DNA from: a virus
Reading direction: 5' to 3' (one strand)
IMG/VR virus record: IMGVR_UViG_3300032304_002551
Coordinates: 1 to 30,883 of that record
DNA: 30,883 nucleotides
The notes below the pieces were generated by a model that saw only the letters and a program-made list of their open reading frames with translations, was not told the DNA's origin and ran no database searches. Each line of letters opens with the position of its first letter. Within the stretch, counting starts at the first letter, position 1. Shown piece by piece: positions 7,328 to 15,955 of the stretch. Both the position numbers and the translations under genes were made by a program.

Positions 7328-8062
7328 ATGACTATGATAAATAGTTCACTTGAAAAAGTATTTTTCAATTACATATTAAATAATAGAAAATTTTTTGAAT
7401 TAGTAAAGCCTTATTTCTTTAGAAACTCTGAAATTCAGTTTGTTTATGGTGTTATACGAGAATACATGATAAAAAAAACTGGTGCTAAAGCACCAAGTCC
7501 AAAACAAATCTTAGATATGATTGCTTTAGAAGATAAAGAAGGTATCATTACTAAAGAAATTCTAAAATCAATTTTACAGGTTAATTTAGCTGAATACGAT
7601 GAAAAGAATTTTATCGAACCTAAATTCAATGCTTGGGTTTTGACTAATCGGTTGAAAACTGGAACGGTAGATATTATTGACGAAACAAGAAATTTTGATT
7701 CTATCTCTGATTTTGAGAAAGCTATCGAAGCTGCTGAAAGAATTAGAGGAATAGTAGATGAAATGTCATCGACTAATTTTGTTGATGATGATGATATTGG
7801 TTCTGACTTTGATGATCCTGAGCATCACTTACAAGATACATCTAAATTTAAAGTTAAATCAGGATTTGAAACCGTTGACCATATGCTTGGTGGTGGTTGG
7901 GATATACAAACTTTGAATTGTATTATGGCTGAGACCAATAATGGAAAATGTACTTTTTTTACAACCAAATTAGATATTAGAAGTGTCAGATCTAATAAAA
8001 TTTTCAATATTGAAATTGGTGGTATTTTTACCAAAATTAGTAAGGGGGATTACAATATTTAA
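7328..8062 (+). CDS. T4 gp41-like replicative DNA helicase, N-terminal part, ending in an N-intein
   Basis: Residues 1-207 are the N-terminal domain and linker of a DnaB-family (SF4) helicase of the T4 gp41 type, up to the P-loop: GFETVDHMLGGGWDIQ, then IMAETNNGK. The Walker A continues only in the gene at 9282 (SLWMQNFAVKSADMG). Cys208 starts a short intein fragment that ends at the TAA at 8060. Joined exteins give about 445 aa, close to T4 gp41 (475 aa). The protein would form the hexameric replication-fork helicase. The start may be 7328 or ATG 7334; an eight-codon ORF at 7321 overlaps it. Without splicing this fragment lacks a complete nucleotide-binding site. Confidence 0.85.
   Translation: MTMINSSLEKVFFNYILNNRKFFELVKPYFFRNSEIQFVYGVIREYMIKKTGAKAPSPKQILDMIALEDKEGIITKEILKSILQVNLAEYDEKNFIEPKFNAWVLTNRLKTGTVDIIDETRNFDSISDFEKAIEAAERIRGIVDEMSSTNFVDDDDIGSDFDDPEHHLQDTSKFKVKSGFETVDHMLGGGWDIQTLNCIMAETNNGKCTFFTTKLDIRSVRSNKIFNIEIGGIFTKISKGDYNI
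7949..8062 (+). other. Atypically split intein, short N-fragment (37 aa) in Walker A of gp41
   Basis: Only block A-like sequence is present (CTFFTTKLDIRS, then KIFNIEIGGIFTKI) before the stop. The Block B-like sequence is on the C-fragment. This resembles atypically split inteins such as AceL-TerL, which has a roughly 25-aa N-part. Cys1 is present directly after the Walker A Lys. Confidence 0.8.
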
Positions 8063-8068
8063 TATATA
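8060..8068 (+). promoter_or_regulatory. TAATATATA box at the HEG start, also supplying the stop codon
   Basis: The first three bases are the stop of the N-intein ORF. The following leader to the ATG at 8084 is closely similar to the leader of the HNH gene at 19656. Confidence 0.4.
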
Positions 8069-8083
8069 AAAATAAAATGTTGT

Positions 8084-9289
8084 ATGAACGCTGATGCTAA
8101 AAAAAGATATAAAGATATTGAGTTTCCATTCACTTGTCCAATTTCTAATAGAACTTTTGAAACCTCACAAGGATTATCTTGTTATGTAACCAAAACTTTA
8201 AAAATTAATCATGAGGTATATTATGATATTTATATAAATCATAGAGATAGTTCTTGCTTTTTTTGTGGAAGAAAAGGTAAGTTCATTTCTATATCAAAAG
8301 GATATAGAAATTTGTGTGAGAATAAAGATTGTGTTAAAAAGTCATTCAATTCTCATAGTGTTGAGGGTTTTATGTATAGGAATATGTGTTCCAAAGAAGA
8401 AGCAGAAATACTTTTTAAATTAGAAAATGAAAGACAATTAAATGAAAGGTTGAAAACTCAACGTGAATTAAGAAAAGTAGATCCACTTTGGGATAAAAAA
8501 AGGAGTAGAAATTGTAAAGAATTTTGGATTAACAAGGGATATACTGAAGAAGAAGCTATTTTAAAGTCAAAAGAAGTTATGAATGAGGTACATTCAAAAA
8601 CATCTATTAAATTAAAGTCTAATCCTGAAAAGTATGCTTGTAAATATCCGACAAAAATTGAATATTATTTAAAAAAAGGATTTAATGAAGAAGAAGCAAA
8701 AGAAGAAATATCTAAAATTCAAAATAGGTTCTCATTAGAAAAATGTATTGAAAAATATGGCAAGATAGTGGGTGAGAAGACATTTAATGAAAGACAATAT
8801 AAGTGGATCAATACTTTGAATTCTAAGACGGATGAAGAAAGAATAGAAATCAACCGAAAAAAGATAACAGGTTGTTCATATTCGCCGATATCACAAAGAT
8901 TGTTTTGGGAGATCTACAATATTGTTGGTAATGATAAAGTTAAATTTGCCGAACTAAAAAGTAAGTTTCACTTATTGAATGAAAATAAAGAGTGGTTCGC
9001 TTATGACTATGTTGATATGTTAAGAAAAAAATGTATTGAGTTTAATGGTGATTTCTGGCATTGCAATCCCACCTTGTTTAAGGCGGATGATGTTCATAGG
9101 ATTAAGAAAAAGAGAGCTGAGCAAATTTGGAAAAATGATTATGAAAAAATATCTTTTATTGAAAAAAAAGGATACCAAGTACTCACAATATGGGAATCTG
9201 AATATAGAAAAAATCCACAACAAACTTTAGAAAAATGTATAAAATTTATCAATGAAGAAGAAAAAATTAATAATATTTTAAATGATTGA
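8084..9289 (+). CDS. Homing endonuclease, Vsr-like (EDxHD-type), inside the split gp41 gene
   Basis: 401 aa. The N-terminus has Cys pairs typical of a zinc-binding fold (FTCPISNRTF, SSCFFCGRKG, NLCENKDC). The middle carries repeats of the type FWINKGYTEEEAILKSKE and EYYLKKGFNEEEAKEEI, probably DNA-binding. The C-terminal nuclease has WFAYDYVDMLRKKCIEFNGD, then FWHCNP and KNDYEKISFIEKKGYQVLTI with WESE. This matches the very-short-patch-repair-like fold of the family first described with fractured phage genes and split inteins. It overlaps the C-terminal helicase gene by 8 nt (9282-9289) and has its own TAATATATA box. It would promote spread of the intein plus HEG into gp41 alleles lacking them. 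Confidence 0.8.
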   Translation: MNADAKKRYKDIEFPFTCPISNRTFETSQGLSCYVTKTLKINHEVYYDIYINHRDSSCFFCGRKGKFISISKGYRNLCENKDCVKKSFNSHSVEGFMYRNMCSKEEAEILFKLENERQLNERLKTQRELRKVDPLWDKKRSRNCKEFWINKGYTEEEAILKSKEVMNEVHSKTSIKLKSNPEKYACKYPTKIEYYLKKGFNEEEAKEEISKIQNRFSLEKCIEKYGKIVGEKTFNERQYKWINTLNSKTDEERIEINRKKITGCSYSPISQRLFWEIYNIVGNDKVKFAELKSKFHLLNENKEWFAYDYVDMLRKKCIEFNGDFWHCNPTLFKADDVHRIKKKRAEQIWKNDYEKISFIEKKGYQVLTIWESEYRKNPQQTLEKCIKFINEEEKINNILND

Positions 9290-9725
9290 AAATTATGAAA
9301 TAATAGAAGCAGATTCCTTATTAGAGGGTAAATACGATATGCCTTTATATGATAAATTTATTGAAGCATATGAGGTAAATGACTTACAAGTTTTTACTCC
9401 AAATGGCTGGGTTGATATTGAAGGTATTGGCAAAACCGTTGAATATGATGAATGGAGAATACTAACTTCTGGTGGTAATGAATTAATATGTGCTGATAAA
9501 CATCTTTTATATAGATGTGATAATATGGACTTTAATAATAAGAAGTGTGATCTAACTGAAATTTACTGTGAAAATATACATCTTGGTGACTTTATAATGA
9601 CAAAAAAAGGTCCAGAAATGATAGTTGAATTTGGACTGACTGGCAAAAAATCACATATGTATGATTTACAATTATCAGAAGGATCTAATAAACAATATTA
9701 TACTAGTGATATATTAAGTCACAAT
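9282..9725 (+). other. Atypically split intein, long C-fragment (148 aa)
   Basis: Carries a middle region (NDLQVFTPNGWVDIEGIG), a block B-like segment (GGNELICADKHLLYRC), block F (SHMYDLQLSEG) and block G (ILSHN) with penultimate His, terminal Asn and extein +1 Ser. The Ser is also the Walker A Ser/Thr. Confidence 0.85.
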
Positions 9726-10442
9726 TCACTTTGGATGCAAAACTTTGCTGTTAAATCGGCAGATATGGGTTCAAATGTTCTTTACATTACTTTAGAGATG
9801 TCGGAAAGAAAAGTAATGAAGAGATTAGGATCAATGCGTTTGAAGATACCTATCAATGATTATGATAAACAAAGTAAGGATACTGAGTTTATTAGAAAAA
9901 GAATTGATAATATGGGTTCTTTGAAAGAAGGTGGTGATTTATTTCAAAAATCAGTTGGTAAGATATTTACAAAATTCTGGGCAGCTGGTACAGCTACAAT
10001 ATTAGATTTTGATAATTATATACAAAAACTACAACAAAGAAGAGGTGTAAAAATCGATTTAATCATTGTAGATTATATTACTTTGGTAGCTTCACCAAAG
10101 GGCGCTAATGATTCTCTTTACACAAAAGGTAAACATTTAGCAGAAGGTTTAAGAGCACTTGGTGCTAAATATAAGTGTCCGGTAATAACAGGAGTTCAAG
10201 TAGCTAAAGATGCTTGGAATTCGAGTGATATTACATTAGAAAGTGTTCCAGAAAGTAAAGCAATCGCAGAGACCGCAGACACTTTTTGGGCAATTATAAG
10301 AACAGAAGAAATGAAACGGTTAAATATGTATCGATTCAAATTACTCAAGCAAAGGGATGGTGACTTTTTGAAAAGTCAGATTAAACTTACATTAAATTCA
10401 ACCTTTCTGACTTTAGAAAATGACCAATTTATAGATGCTTAG
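9282..10442 (+). CDS. C-intein plus C-terminal part of the gp41-like helicase
   Basis: Residues 1-148 are a long C-intein. Ser149 starts the extein with SLWMQNFAVKSADMG, the rest of Walker A and its helix. Then come VLYITLEMSERKVMKRLG (motif H1a region), IDLIIVDYITLVASP (Walker B), EGLRALGAKYKCPVI, TGVQVAKDAW (motif H3 Gln) and ESKAIAETADTFWAIIR, ending FKLLKQRDGDFLKS (arginine finger region). All are collinear with T4 gp41. The extein part is 238 aa. The 3' end overlaps the convergent HEG at 10429 by 14 bases. Confidence 0.85.
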   Translation: MIENYEIIEADSLLEGKYDMPLYDKFIEAYEVNDLQVFTPNGWVDIEGIGKTVEYDEWRILTSGGNELICADKHLLYRCDNMDFNNKKCDLTEIYCENIHLGDFIMTKKGPEMIVEFGLTGKKSHMYDLQLSEGSNKQYYTSDILSHNSLWMQNFAVKSADMGSNVLYITLEMSERKVMKRLGSMRLKIPINDYDKQSKDTEFIRKRIDNMGSLKEGGDLFQKSVGKIFTKFWAAGTATILDFDNYIQKLQQRRGVKIDLIIVDYITLVASPKGANDSLYTKGKHLAEGLRALGAKYKCPVITGVQVAKDAWNSSDITLESVPESKAIAETADTFWAIIRTEEMKRLNMYRFKLLKQRDGDFLKSQIKLTLNSTFLTLENDQFIDA

Positions 10443-11268
10443 AAAGCATATAATCAATATCATCTTTATAGGATATTCTGAGTAATTTAATTTCATTTTT
10501 CAAACAAAACTCATTTTTTATTGCATCTTTTATTTGAGTTTTTTTAAATTCTTCTTCACCACCAAATGCTTTGACTGCTTTAAAATGTTGAATTCCATCA
10601 AATTCTATAAGTAAATTATAGTCAATGAGATAAAAATCAAATGGCAATTCATTCACAAACTTACACTCTTTGAATTTCTTTTGTCTAATAAATTTTAAGT
10701 TTTTTTCTTCTAAAATATTTCTGATTTTTCTCTCACCTAACGATTCTCTACAAATTGGACAACCCTTACCTTGAAGGTGGTTAGATACTATTTGATAAAA
10801 TTGATGGTCCTCTTTACAAGTGATTTTAATTTTAGTGTGTAAATTTTTATAGTCAGTTAATTCGTATGTGTAATAATTTCCGTGTATTTTATCTAACTTT
10901 TGAATTAGAATATCCTTGGTTATGTTTCTTTTGTTTTTTCTACACTCTTCACATTTTCTACCGGATAGTAAATTTCTTCTATCTTGAAAGTATTCGTGTC
11001 CATTTTTGCACTTTATTTTTAACTTCATACCATCTATCGATATTAGTTTTACTATACCAGTGCTTAATAAATCTGATTTTTCGAGGAGTTCACAATAAGA
11101 GCATTTGAAGTTTGTATATGATAGGTTTCTATAATTATTAGTTATTTCGTAACTACATCTCTTACATCTACAAACTATTTTCTTGTGGTCAATATAATTA
11201 ATAATAGTTAGGTTATTACATTCTATTTTTTTAATTCTGTCTGTTATAACTTTTTCTAATGATTTCAT
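10429..11268 (-). CDS. Free-standing homing endonuclease-like protein: zinc ribbons plus Vsr/PD-(D/E)XK-like nuclease
   Basis: 279 aa. Repeated CxxC knuckles come first (VCRCKRCSYE, CSYC, CEEC, CPIC), separated by segments such as KIKCKNGHEYFQDRRNLLSG, as in treble-clef/zinc-ribbon DNA-binding arrays. The nuclease domain follows: SLGERKIRNILEE, KKFKECKFVNELPFDFYL, LLIEFDGIQHFKAVKAFGG and FCLKNEIKLLRISY. The same domain is found in the truncated gene at 30470. It is convergent with gp41 and overlaps its 3' end by 14 bases. It has its own box (TAATATATA on the minus strand at 11273-11281). It probably acts on a nearby target to spread itself; no intron or intein is associated. Confidence 0.75.
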   Translation of the reverse strand: MKSLEKVITDRIKKIECNNLTIINYIDHKKIVCRCKRCSYEITNNYRNLSYTNFKCSYCELLEKSDLLSTGIVKLISIDGMKLKIKCKNGHEYFQDRRNLLSGRKCEECRKNKRNITKDILIQKLDKIHGNYYTYELTDYKNLHTKIKITCKEDHQFYQIVSNHLQGKGCPICRESLGERKIRNILEEKNLKFIRQKKFKECKFVNELPFDFYLIDYNLLIEFDGIQHFKAVKAFGGEEEFKKTQIKDAIKNEFCLKNEIKLLRISYKDDIDYMLSKHL

Positions 11269-11272
11269 ATAA

Positions 11273-11281
11273 TATATATTA
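11273..11281 (-). promoter_or_regulatory. TAATATATA box for the minus-strand HEG
   Basis: On the minus strand, TAATATATA ends 4 nt before the ATG at 11268. This is the same spacing as at 14686 and 6464. Confidence 0.35.
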
Positions 11282-11301
11282 AAAATTAACTACTCGTAAG
11301 A

Positions 11302-11320
11302 TAAAAGTGATACACTTTTA
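11302..11320 (+). other. Small perfect hairpin in the 5' region of the 11340 gene
   Basis: TAAAAGTG and CACTTTTA pair around an ATA loop, 19 nt before the ATG. There is no T-run on either strand, so it is not a terminator. It could be a leader structure. Confidence 0.4.
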
Positions 11321-11339
11321 GAAAAAATAAAAAACATGA

Positions 11340-12263
11340 ATGTCAAAGAAAAAACAATTTGATGAAGAATCAGAGGATGACTTTTTAGAAAATGAATCCG
11401 AAAATTTAGATGATTATAAACTTGAGGAAGAAACTACTGAAATAAATGATGAGATTGTAGTTGTTCCGGATGATGAAGATAACATAGATATTGTTATTGA
11501 AGTATCTGAAGAAGAATTAACTGGTGAAGAATCTACTGAAGAGGTTGATGATGTGGTCCTTTCTAAACATAAGATACAAGGTAAACACTCTCTAAAATAT
11601 GATTCAATCTTTAAAGGGAAAAAAGAAGATGTAAGTGAGGAGGAAGACGTTAGTACATATTATTATAATGATAAATTTGAGGTTGATAGAGGTAGTGTAT
11701 TTTATTCAGAATCTTATGATAATGAATCTTATCTTAGACTCAAAAGAGTTAAAGAGAGAGTTTATGAGGTACTTTCTACAAAAACTTCTCTTAATTTCTT
11801 GAATAACAGAAGAAAACCTTCGCGTGTAGATTTTAATAATTATTACTTATTACTTACGGTTGAATTAAATTTTGAGAAATTCACTAATGTTGAGTTATTC
11901 AATGAATTATCTGTTTATTTTTCTGATAACTTATTCAATATGTTTAAGTTACTGGATAATAAATGGAGGAATCTAATAATTTTAGAGTTACAAGACCATA
12001 TTGGTAAAAATAATTCTTCTAAAGAAATAACTAATCGTAATATTTATCTTGGAACGGAGTTAGAGTTTGAACATCAGGATATACTCGGTGAAGTTAAATT
12101 ATTCACAGGAGTTGTTGTAGAAACGGATTATAATAATTCAATTTTTAAGATTGATTCTTATGAGAATGTGTATGAGATTCATATTTCATCCATTACCAAG
12201 ATACTCAACAACACCAAATTTAAACATAATCTAAATAAATTAGACAACATCGATTTTCTCTAA
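11340..12263 (+). CDS. Acidic N-terminus protein of unknown function
   Basis: 307 aa. Residues 1 to about 110 are a low-complexity acidic region rich in Glu and Asp (DDEDNIDIVIEVSEEELTG). The remainder is a folded-looking domain with many aromatic and hydrophobic positions (NNYYLLLTVELNFEKF, WRNLIILELQDHIG, LGTELEFEHQDILG) and a beta-rich end (FTGVVVETDYNNSIFKI). No motif identifies it. It lies between the gp41 and RNR blocks, so a link to replication is possible but unsupported. The A-rich leader has no Shine-Dalgarno sequence. Confidence 0.65.
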   Translation: MSKKKQFDEESEDDFLENESENLDDYKLEEETTEINDEIVVVPDDEDNIDIVIEVSEEELTGEESTEEVDDVVLSKHKIQGKHSLKYDSIFKGKKEDVSEEEDVSTYYYNDKFEVDRGSVFYSESYDNESYLRLKRVKERVYEVLSTKTSLNFLNNRRKPSRVDFNNYYLLLTVELNFEKFTNVELFNELSVYFSDNLFNMFKLLDNKWRNLIILELQDHIGKNNSSKEITNRNIYLGTELEFEHQDILGEVKLFTGVVVETDYNNSIFKIDSYENVYEIHISSITKILNNTKFKHNLNKLDNIDFL

Positions 12264-12301
12264 AAAAACCAAAATACGGGAAAATTATTAAATATGTCTT
12301 C

Positions 12302-12310
12302 AATATATAA
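12302..12310 (+). promoter_or_regulatory. AATATATAA box upstream of nrdA
   Basis: The box lies about 30 nt before the ATG at 12340, a spacing compatible with a real leader, in contrast to the boxes lying 4-5 nt before an ATG. Confidence 0.35.
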
Positions 12311-12339
12311 AAACTCATTAAGAAAAAAATAAACAATTT

Positions 12340-14652
12340 ATGGAGGAAACCTTTTTAAAAGAAACAAAAAAAACCAAATCAAATAGTCTTAGTGTCACTA
12401 AGCGTAACGGAGTTGGAGAAGAATTCAACGCTGAGAAAATAAATAAAGTTCTGATTTGGGCCACAAGTGGAATAAGTGGAGTATCAGCTTCTGATGTAGC
12501 CATGAATTCTCATATTCAATTTTACCCTGGAATCAAAACATCGGAAATTCATAAAGTTTTGATTCAATCAGCGGTAGATCTGATTTCAGAAAAAACACCC
12601 AATTATCAGTATGTTGCCTCAAACCTACTTAATTATCTTCTTCGTAAAGAAGTATTTGAAACTAAAGTTGAAATGCCAACTTTACTAGAAGTTATCAAAA
12701 GAAACATTAAGTTGGACTTATATGATAAGATTATCTTAGATAACTATACAGAATTAGAATTAGAAAAGGTTAATTCATACATTAAACATGATAGAGACTA
12801 TCAATTGACTTATGCTGGTCTTCAACAATTGATTGATAAATATTTAGTTAAAGATAGAAGTACGGGTAAGTCATATGAAACTCCACAATTCTGTTTTATG
12901 ATGATTGCTCTTACCGTTTTTGCTTCTTATGATAAGGAAACTAGAATGGATTACATCAAAGAACTTTATGATCTAATTTCCGAACATAAGATTTCGCTTC
13001 CAACTCCAATTATGGCTGGTATTAGAACTCCAAATCGTCAGTTTTCCAGTTGTACTCTAATTGAGATTGGGGATTCATTAGATTCAATTTTCTATGGTAA
13101 CGTGGCTATTGGTCAATATGTTGCTAAGAGGGCTGGTATCGGTATTAATGCTGGGAGTATTAGAGCTCTTGGGTCTAAGGTTAGGAATGGTGAAGTTGTT
13201 CATACTGGTGTTATTCCTTTTTTAAAGATGTTTCAATCTACTTTACATTCTTGTTCACAAGGAGGTATTAGAAAAGGTTCAGCCACTCTTTATTTTCCTT
13301 GGTGGCATAAAGAGATTGAAGATGTTCTAGTTCTTAAAAATAATAAGGGTACTGATGATAATCGAGTAAGACACATGGATTATGGAATTCAATTTGAGAA
13401 AACATTCTATAACCGATTTGTTTCTAATGGTGAGATTTCACTTTTTTCTCCATCAGATGTTCCAGGTCTTTATGACGTTTTTGGCCTTCCTCAATTTGAG
13501 GAAGTGTATTTGAAATGTGAATCTGATAAGAAAATACCAAGAAAGACAATTAAAGCGCGTGATTTAATGAATGCTTTTGCTCAGGAAAGAATCGGAACGG
13601 GTCGTATGTATGTTATGAATATTGATAATGTTAATAATAATTCACCTTTTATCGGTAGAGTTAAAATGTCTAACCTCTGTGTTGAAATTTGCTTGAAAAC
13701 TTCACCAATAGAATCAATTTATGATGTGGATAATAAAAAAGAAACCGAACATTTATCAAATGGTGAAATCGCTCTTTGTACTTTGGCAGCATTTAATTTA
13801 GGCAATATTAAATCTTGGAATGAACTCTACAAAGTCGCTGAATATATTGTTAGGATTCTTGATTATGTAATTGAGAACCAGGATTATCCGATTAACGCGG
13901 CTAAGAAAATGTTAAAACGTAGAAGTATTGGTGTTGGTGTGACTAATTTTGCTTATTGGTTAGCTAAACAAGGTATTAAATACTCTGATAAAGAAGCTCT
14001 TTTCTATGTAGATGAGTTGTTTGAACACATTCAGTTCTCGTTATTGAAGGCTTCTAATAAATTGGCTAAAGAGTTTGGTAAGTGTGAATGGTTTGATGAT
14101 ACTACTTATTCAAAAGGTGTTCTTCCAGTTGATAGGTATAACAAAAATGTTGATGAATTAATTAAGAGAGATTATTCTTGTGACTGGGAATCTTTAAGAA
14201 AAGATATTGAGGAGTTTGGTTTGAGAAATTCAGTTCTAACAGCTTTGATGCCGGCAGAGAGTTCTGCCGTAGTTCAAAACGCGACGAATGGAATCGAGCC
14301 AATTCGATCTCTTGTGATTACTAAAAAATCAAAATCAGGTTTGGTTAAACAAGTAGCTCCTGAATGTATTAAATTGAAGAATAAATATGAATTAGCTTTT
14401 GATATGCCGGATAATCGTGGATATACAAATATTTGTGCTGTTATTCAAAAATGGATTGACCAATCCATCTCTGCTAATCATTATTACCAATATTCTTCAG
14501 AAGGTATTTCAATTGGTGGTGTTATTAAAGATATTCTATATTCGTATAAGTATGGTTTGAAAACACTTTATTACGCTAATACTGATGATAAAAAATCTGA
14601 TGATTTAGATACAATGGGGAATGGTTGTGAATCTGGATCCTGCACATTGTGA
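12340..14652 (+). CDS. nrdA: Class Ia ribonucleoside-diphosphate reductase, alpha subunit
   Basis: 770 aa, matching the usual NrdA length (about 760). It makes dNDPs from NDPs with NrdB. An ATP-cone-like start (SVTKRNGVGEEFNAEKINKV) may bind allosteric nucleotides. Redox Cys238 lies in RQFSSCTLIEIGDS. The active-site loop is SNLCVEICL with Asn, Cys447 (thiyl radical) and Glu. The partner Cys480 lies in IALCTLAAFNLG. PAESSAVVQNATNGIEP is the phosphate-binding region. The C-terminus ends CESGSC, the flexible Cys pair reduced by thioredoxin or glutaredoxin. The gene is intact, with no intein or intron. An HEG separates it from nrdB. Confidence 0.95.
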   Translation: MEETFLKETKKTKSNSLSVTKRNGVGEEFNAEKINKVLIWATSGISGVSASDVAMNSHIQFYPGIKTSEIHKVLIQSAVDLISEKTPNYQYVASNLLNYLLRKEVFETKVEMPTLLEVIKRNIKLDLYDKIILDNYTELELEKVNSYIKHDRDYQLTYAGLQQLIDKYLVKDRSTGKSYETPQFCFMMIALTVFASYDKETRMDYIKELYDLISEHKISLPTPIMAGIRTPNRQFSSCTLIEIGDSLDSIFYGNVAIGQYVAKRAGIGINAGSIRALGSKVRNGEVVHTGVIPFLKMFQSTLHSCSQGGIRKGSATLYFPWWHKEIEDVLVLKNNKGTDDNRVRHMDYGIQFEKTFYNRFVSNGEISLFSPSDVPGLYDVFGLPQFEEVYLKCESDKKIPRKTIKARDLMNAFAQERIGTGRMYVMNIDNVNNNSPFIGRVKMSNLCVEICLKTSPIESIYDVDNKKETEHLSNGEIALCTLAAFNLGNIKSWNELYKVAEYIVRILDYVIENQDYPINAAKKMLKRRSIGVGVTNFAYWLAKQGIKYSDKEALFYVDELFEHIQFSLLKASNKLAKEFGKCEWFDDTTYSKGVLPVDRYNKNVDELIKRDYSCDWESLRKDIEEFGLRNSVLTALMPAESSAVVQNATNGIEPIRSLVITKKSKSGLVKQVAPECIKLKNKYELAFDMPDNRGYTNICAVIQKWIDQSISANHYYQYSSEGISIGGVIKDILYSYKYGLKTLYYANTDDKKSDDLDTMGNGCESGSCTL

Positions 14653-14672
14653 TATAGGGACTTGTTGTTGTT

Positions 14673-14681
14673 TAATATATA
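14673..14681 (+). promoter_or_regulatory. TAATATATA box before the nrdA-nrdB HEG
   Basis: The box ends 4 nt before the ATG at 14686, with about 20 nt between it and the nrdA stop. Confidence 0.35.
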
Positions 14682-14685
14682 ATTA

Positions 14686-15900
14686 ATGATATTAAACAAT
14701 ATAGTAGTAAATTCTAGAAAAAATTTACTTAGATTAGTAAAAAAAATCGATATTCAAACTTTAGAAGATATAGATGACGATTTTGAAAAGTGGTTTGAAT
14801 TAAAAATAACAGATAGTGGTAAGATATTAATTCTTAATATAATAAAAGTATATAAGAGTAATAGAATACTATCTATCTGTTTATTTTTTAAAACAAATAA
14901 TATTCTTGATTTTTCGGAAGAAAGATTTAAAAAATATATGAATTATATTGAACTTCATCCTAAAGATAAAGTATCCAAAGATTATTATAAACTTAGATAT
15001 GGGAAAGAATATGAAATTTACTACAATAATAGGATTAAAAATGGAGCTCTAAGCAAGGAAAAATTCATTAGTAAGTATGGTGATATTAATGGTATTGTAC
15101 GGTATGATTTGTGGAAAGAATCACAAAAAAAATCATCAAAGAGAACAATTGGATATTGGTTAAATATTTATGAAAATTTAGATGTGGCAAAGAAAAAATT
15201 AAAAGAATATCAATCCAATCACACTAAGAAACATTTAAGTGGAAAATCAGAAGAATATATAAAAGAGTATAATCAAAAGAACTCACCGTGGAGAGTTGAA
15301 TATTATGTTAATAGGGGTCATAGTGAAAAGGAAGCTAAAGAGATTATATCTAAAATAAAAAAGGAGTCTTCTATGTTTTGTTCAGAATATTATCAAAAAT
15401 TAGGACATTCACTTGAGGAATCTAGCAATTTAAGCTATGAATATTGGAAAGACCATTGTTATAAAAATAATTCTAATGTTTCTAAAGAATCATTGAAAAT
15501 ATTTTCAGTTATTCACGAAAGAATAAAAGATTTTACTAATATGTGTGTTTATTATGGTGACACCAATATTGGTAAAAAAGAATACTTCTTATATGATAAG
15601 GTTGAGAAGAGATATTATTTTTATGACTTTGTAATATTAAAGGATGATTTAAAATTTATAATAGAATATAATGGTTCTAAATTTCACCCAAGAAAGGATA
15701 GTTTAACAGAAGAGGAGTGGAAAAACTGGAGGTGTCTATTTAATGAGGATGTTGATGCTGATACTAAGTATAAATATGATTGTTTAAAGAGAGATTTGGC
15801 TTTGAAAAATGGATTTAAATATTTGGAAATTTGGTCTGATGATGATTTCGATCATAATATACAAAAATCAATTGATTTTATTAAAAATTTAAACATTTAA
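14686..15900 (+). CDS. Free-standing homing endonuclease, Vsr-like (EDxHD-type), between nrdA and nrdB
   Basis: 404 aa, clearly related to the HEG at 8084. It has the same repeat type (EYYVNRGHSEKEAKEIISKI, YYQKLGHSLEESSNLSYE). The same nuclease layout follows: YYFYDFVILKDDLKFIIEYNG, SKFHPR, then KYKYDCLKRDLALKNGFKYL and EIWSDDDF. There are few Cys residues at its N-terminus, so the zinc-binding part of the 8084 protein is absent or replaced by a different N-terminal domain. The nrdA-nrdB spacer is also a HEG site in T4-like phages (for example mobE). Both flanking genes are intact. A 17-bp tandem repeat follows, just before nrdB. Confidence 0.75.
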   Translation: MILNNIVVNSRKNLLRLVKKIDIQTLEDIDDDFEKWFELKITDSGKILILNIIKVYKSNRILSICLFFKTNNILDFSEERFKKYMNYIELHPKDKVSKDYYKLRYGKEYEIYYNNRIKNGALSKEKFISKYGDINGIVRYDLWKESQKKSSKRTIGYWLNIYENLDVAKKKLKEYQSNHTKKHLSGKSEEYIKEYNQKNSPWRVEYYVNRGHSEKEAKEIISKIKKESSMFCSEYYQKLGHSLEESSNLSYEYWKDHCYKNNSNVSKESLKIFSVIHERIKDFTNMCVYYGDTNIGKKEYFLYDKVEKRYYFYDFVILKDDLKFIIEYNGSKFHPRKDSLTEEEWKNWRCLFNEDVDADTKYKYDCLKRDLALKNGFKYLEIWSDDDFDHNIQKSIDFIKNLNI

Positions 15901-15915
15901 AGATTTTGTCTCTAT

Positions 15916-15949
15916 AATAAAGACATTAAAATAATAAAGACATTAAAAT
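15916..15949 (+). repeat. Perfect tandem repeat, 2 x 17 bp, upstream of nrdB
   Basis: AATAAAGACATTAAAAT occurs twice with no spacer, at 15916-15932 and 15933-15949, immediately after the HEG stop and 6 bases before the nrdB ATG. It could be a by-product of HEG insertion, or slippage in AT-rich DNA. Confidence 0.85.
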
Positions 15950-15955
15950 AAAATT

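Noticed and set aside
11302-11320. The hairpin as a terminator between divergent genes
   Set aside because: No T-run follows on either strand, and the flanking genes point away from it, leaving nothing to terminate.
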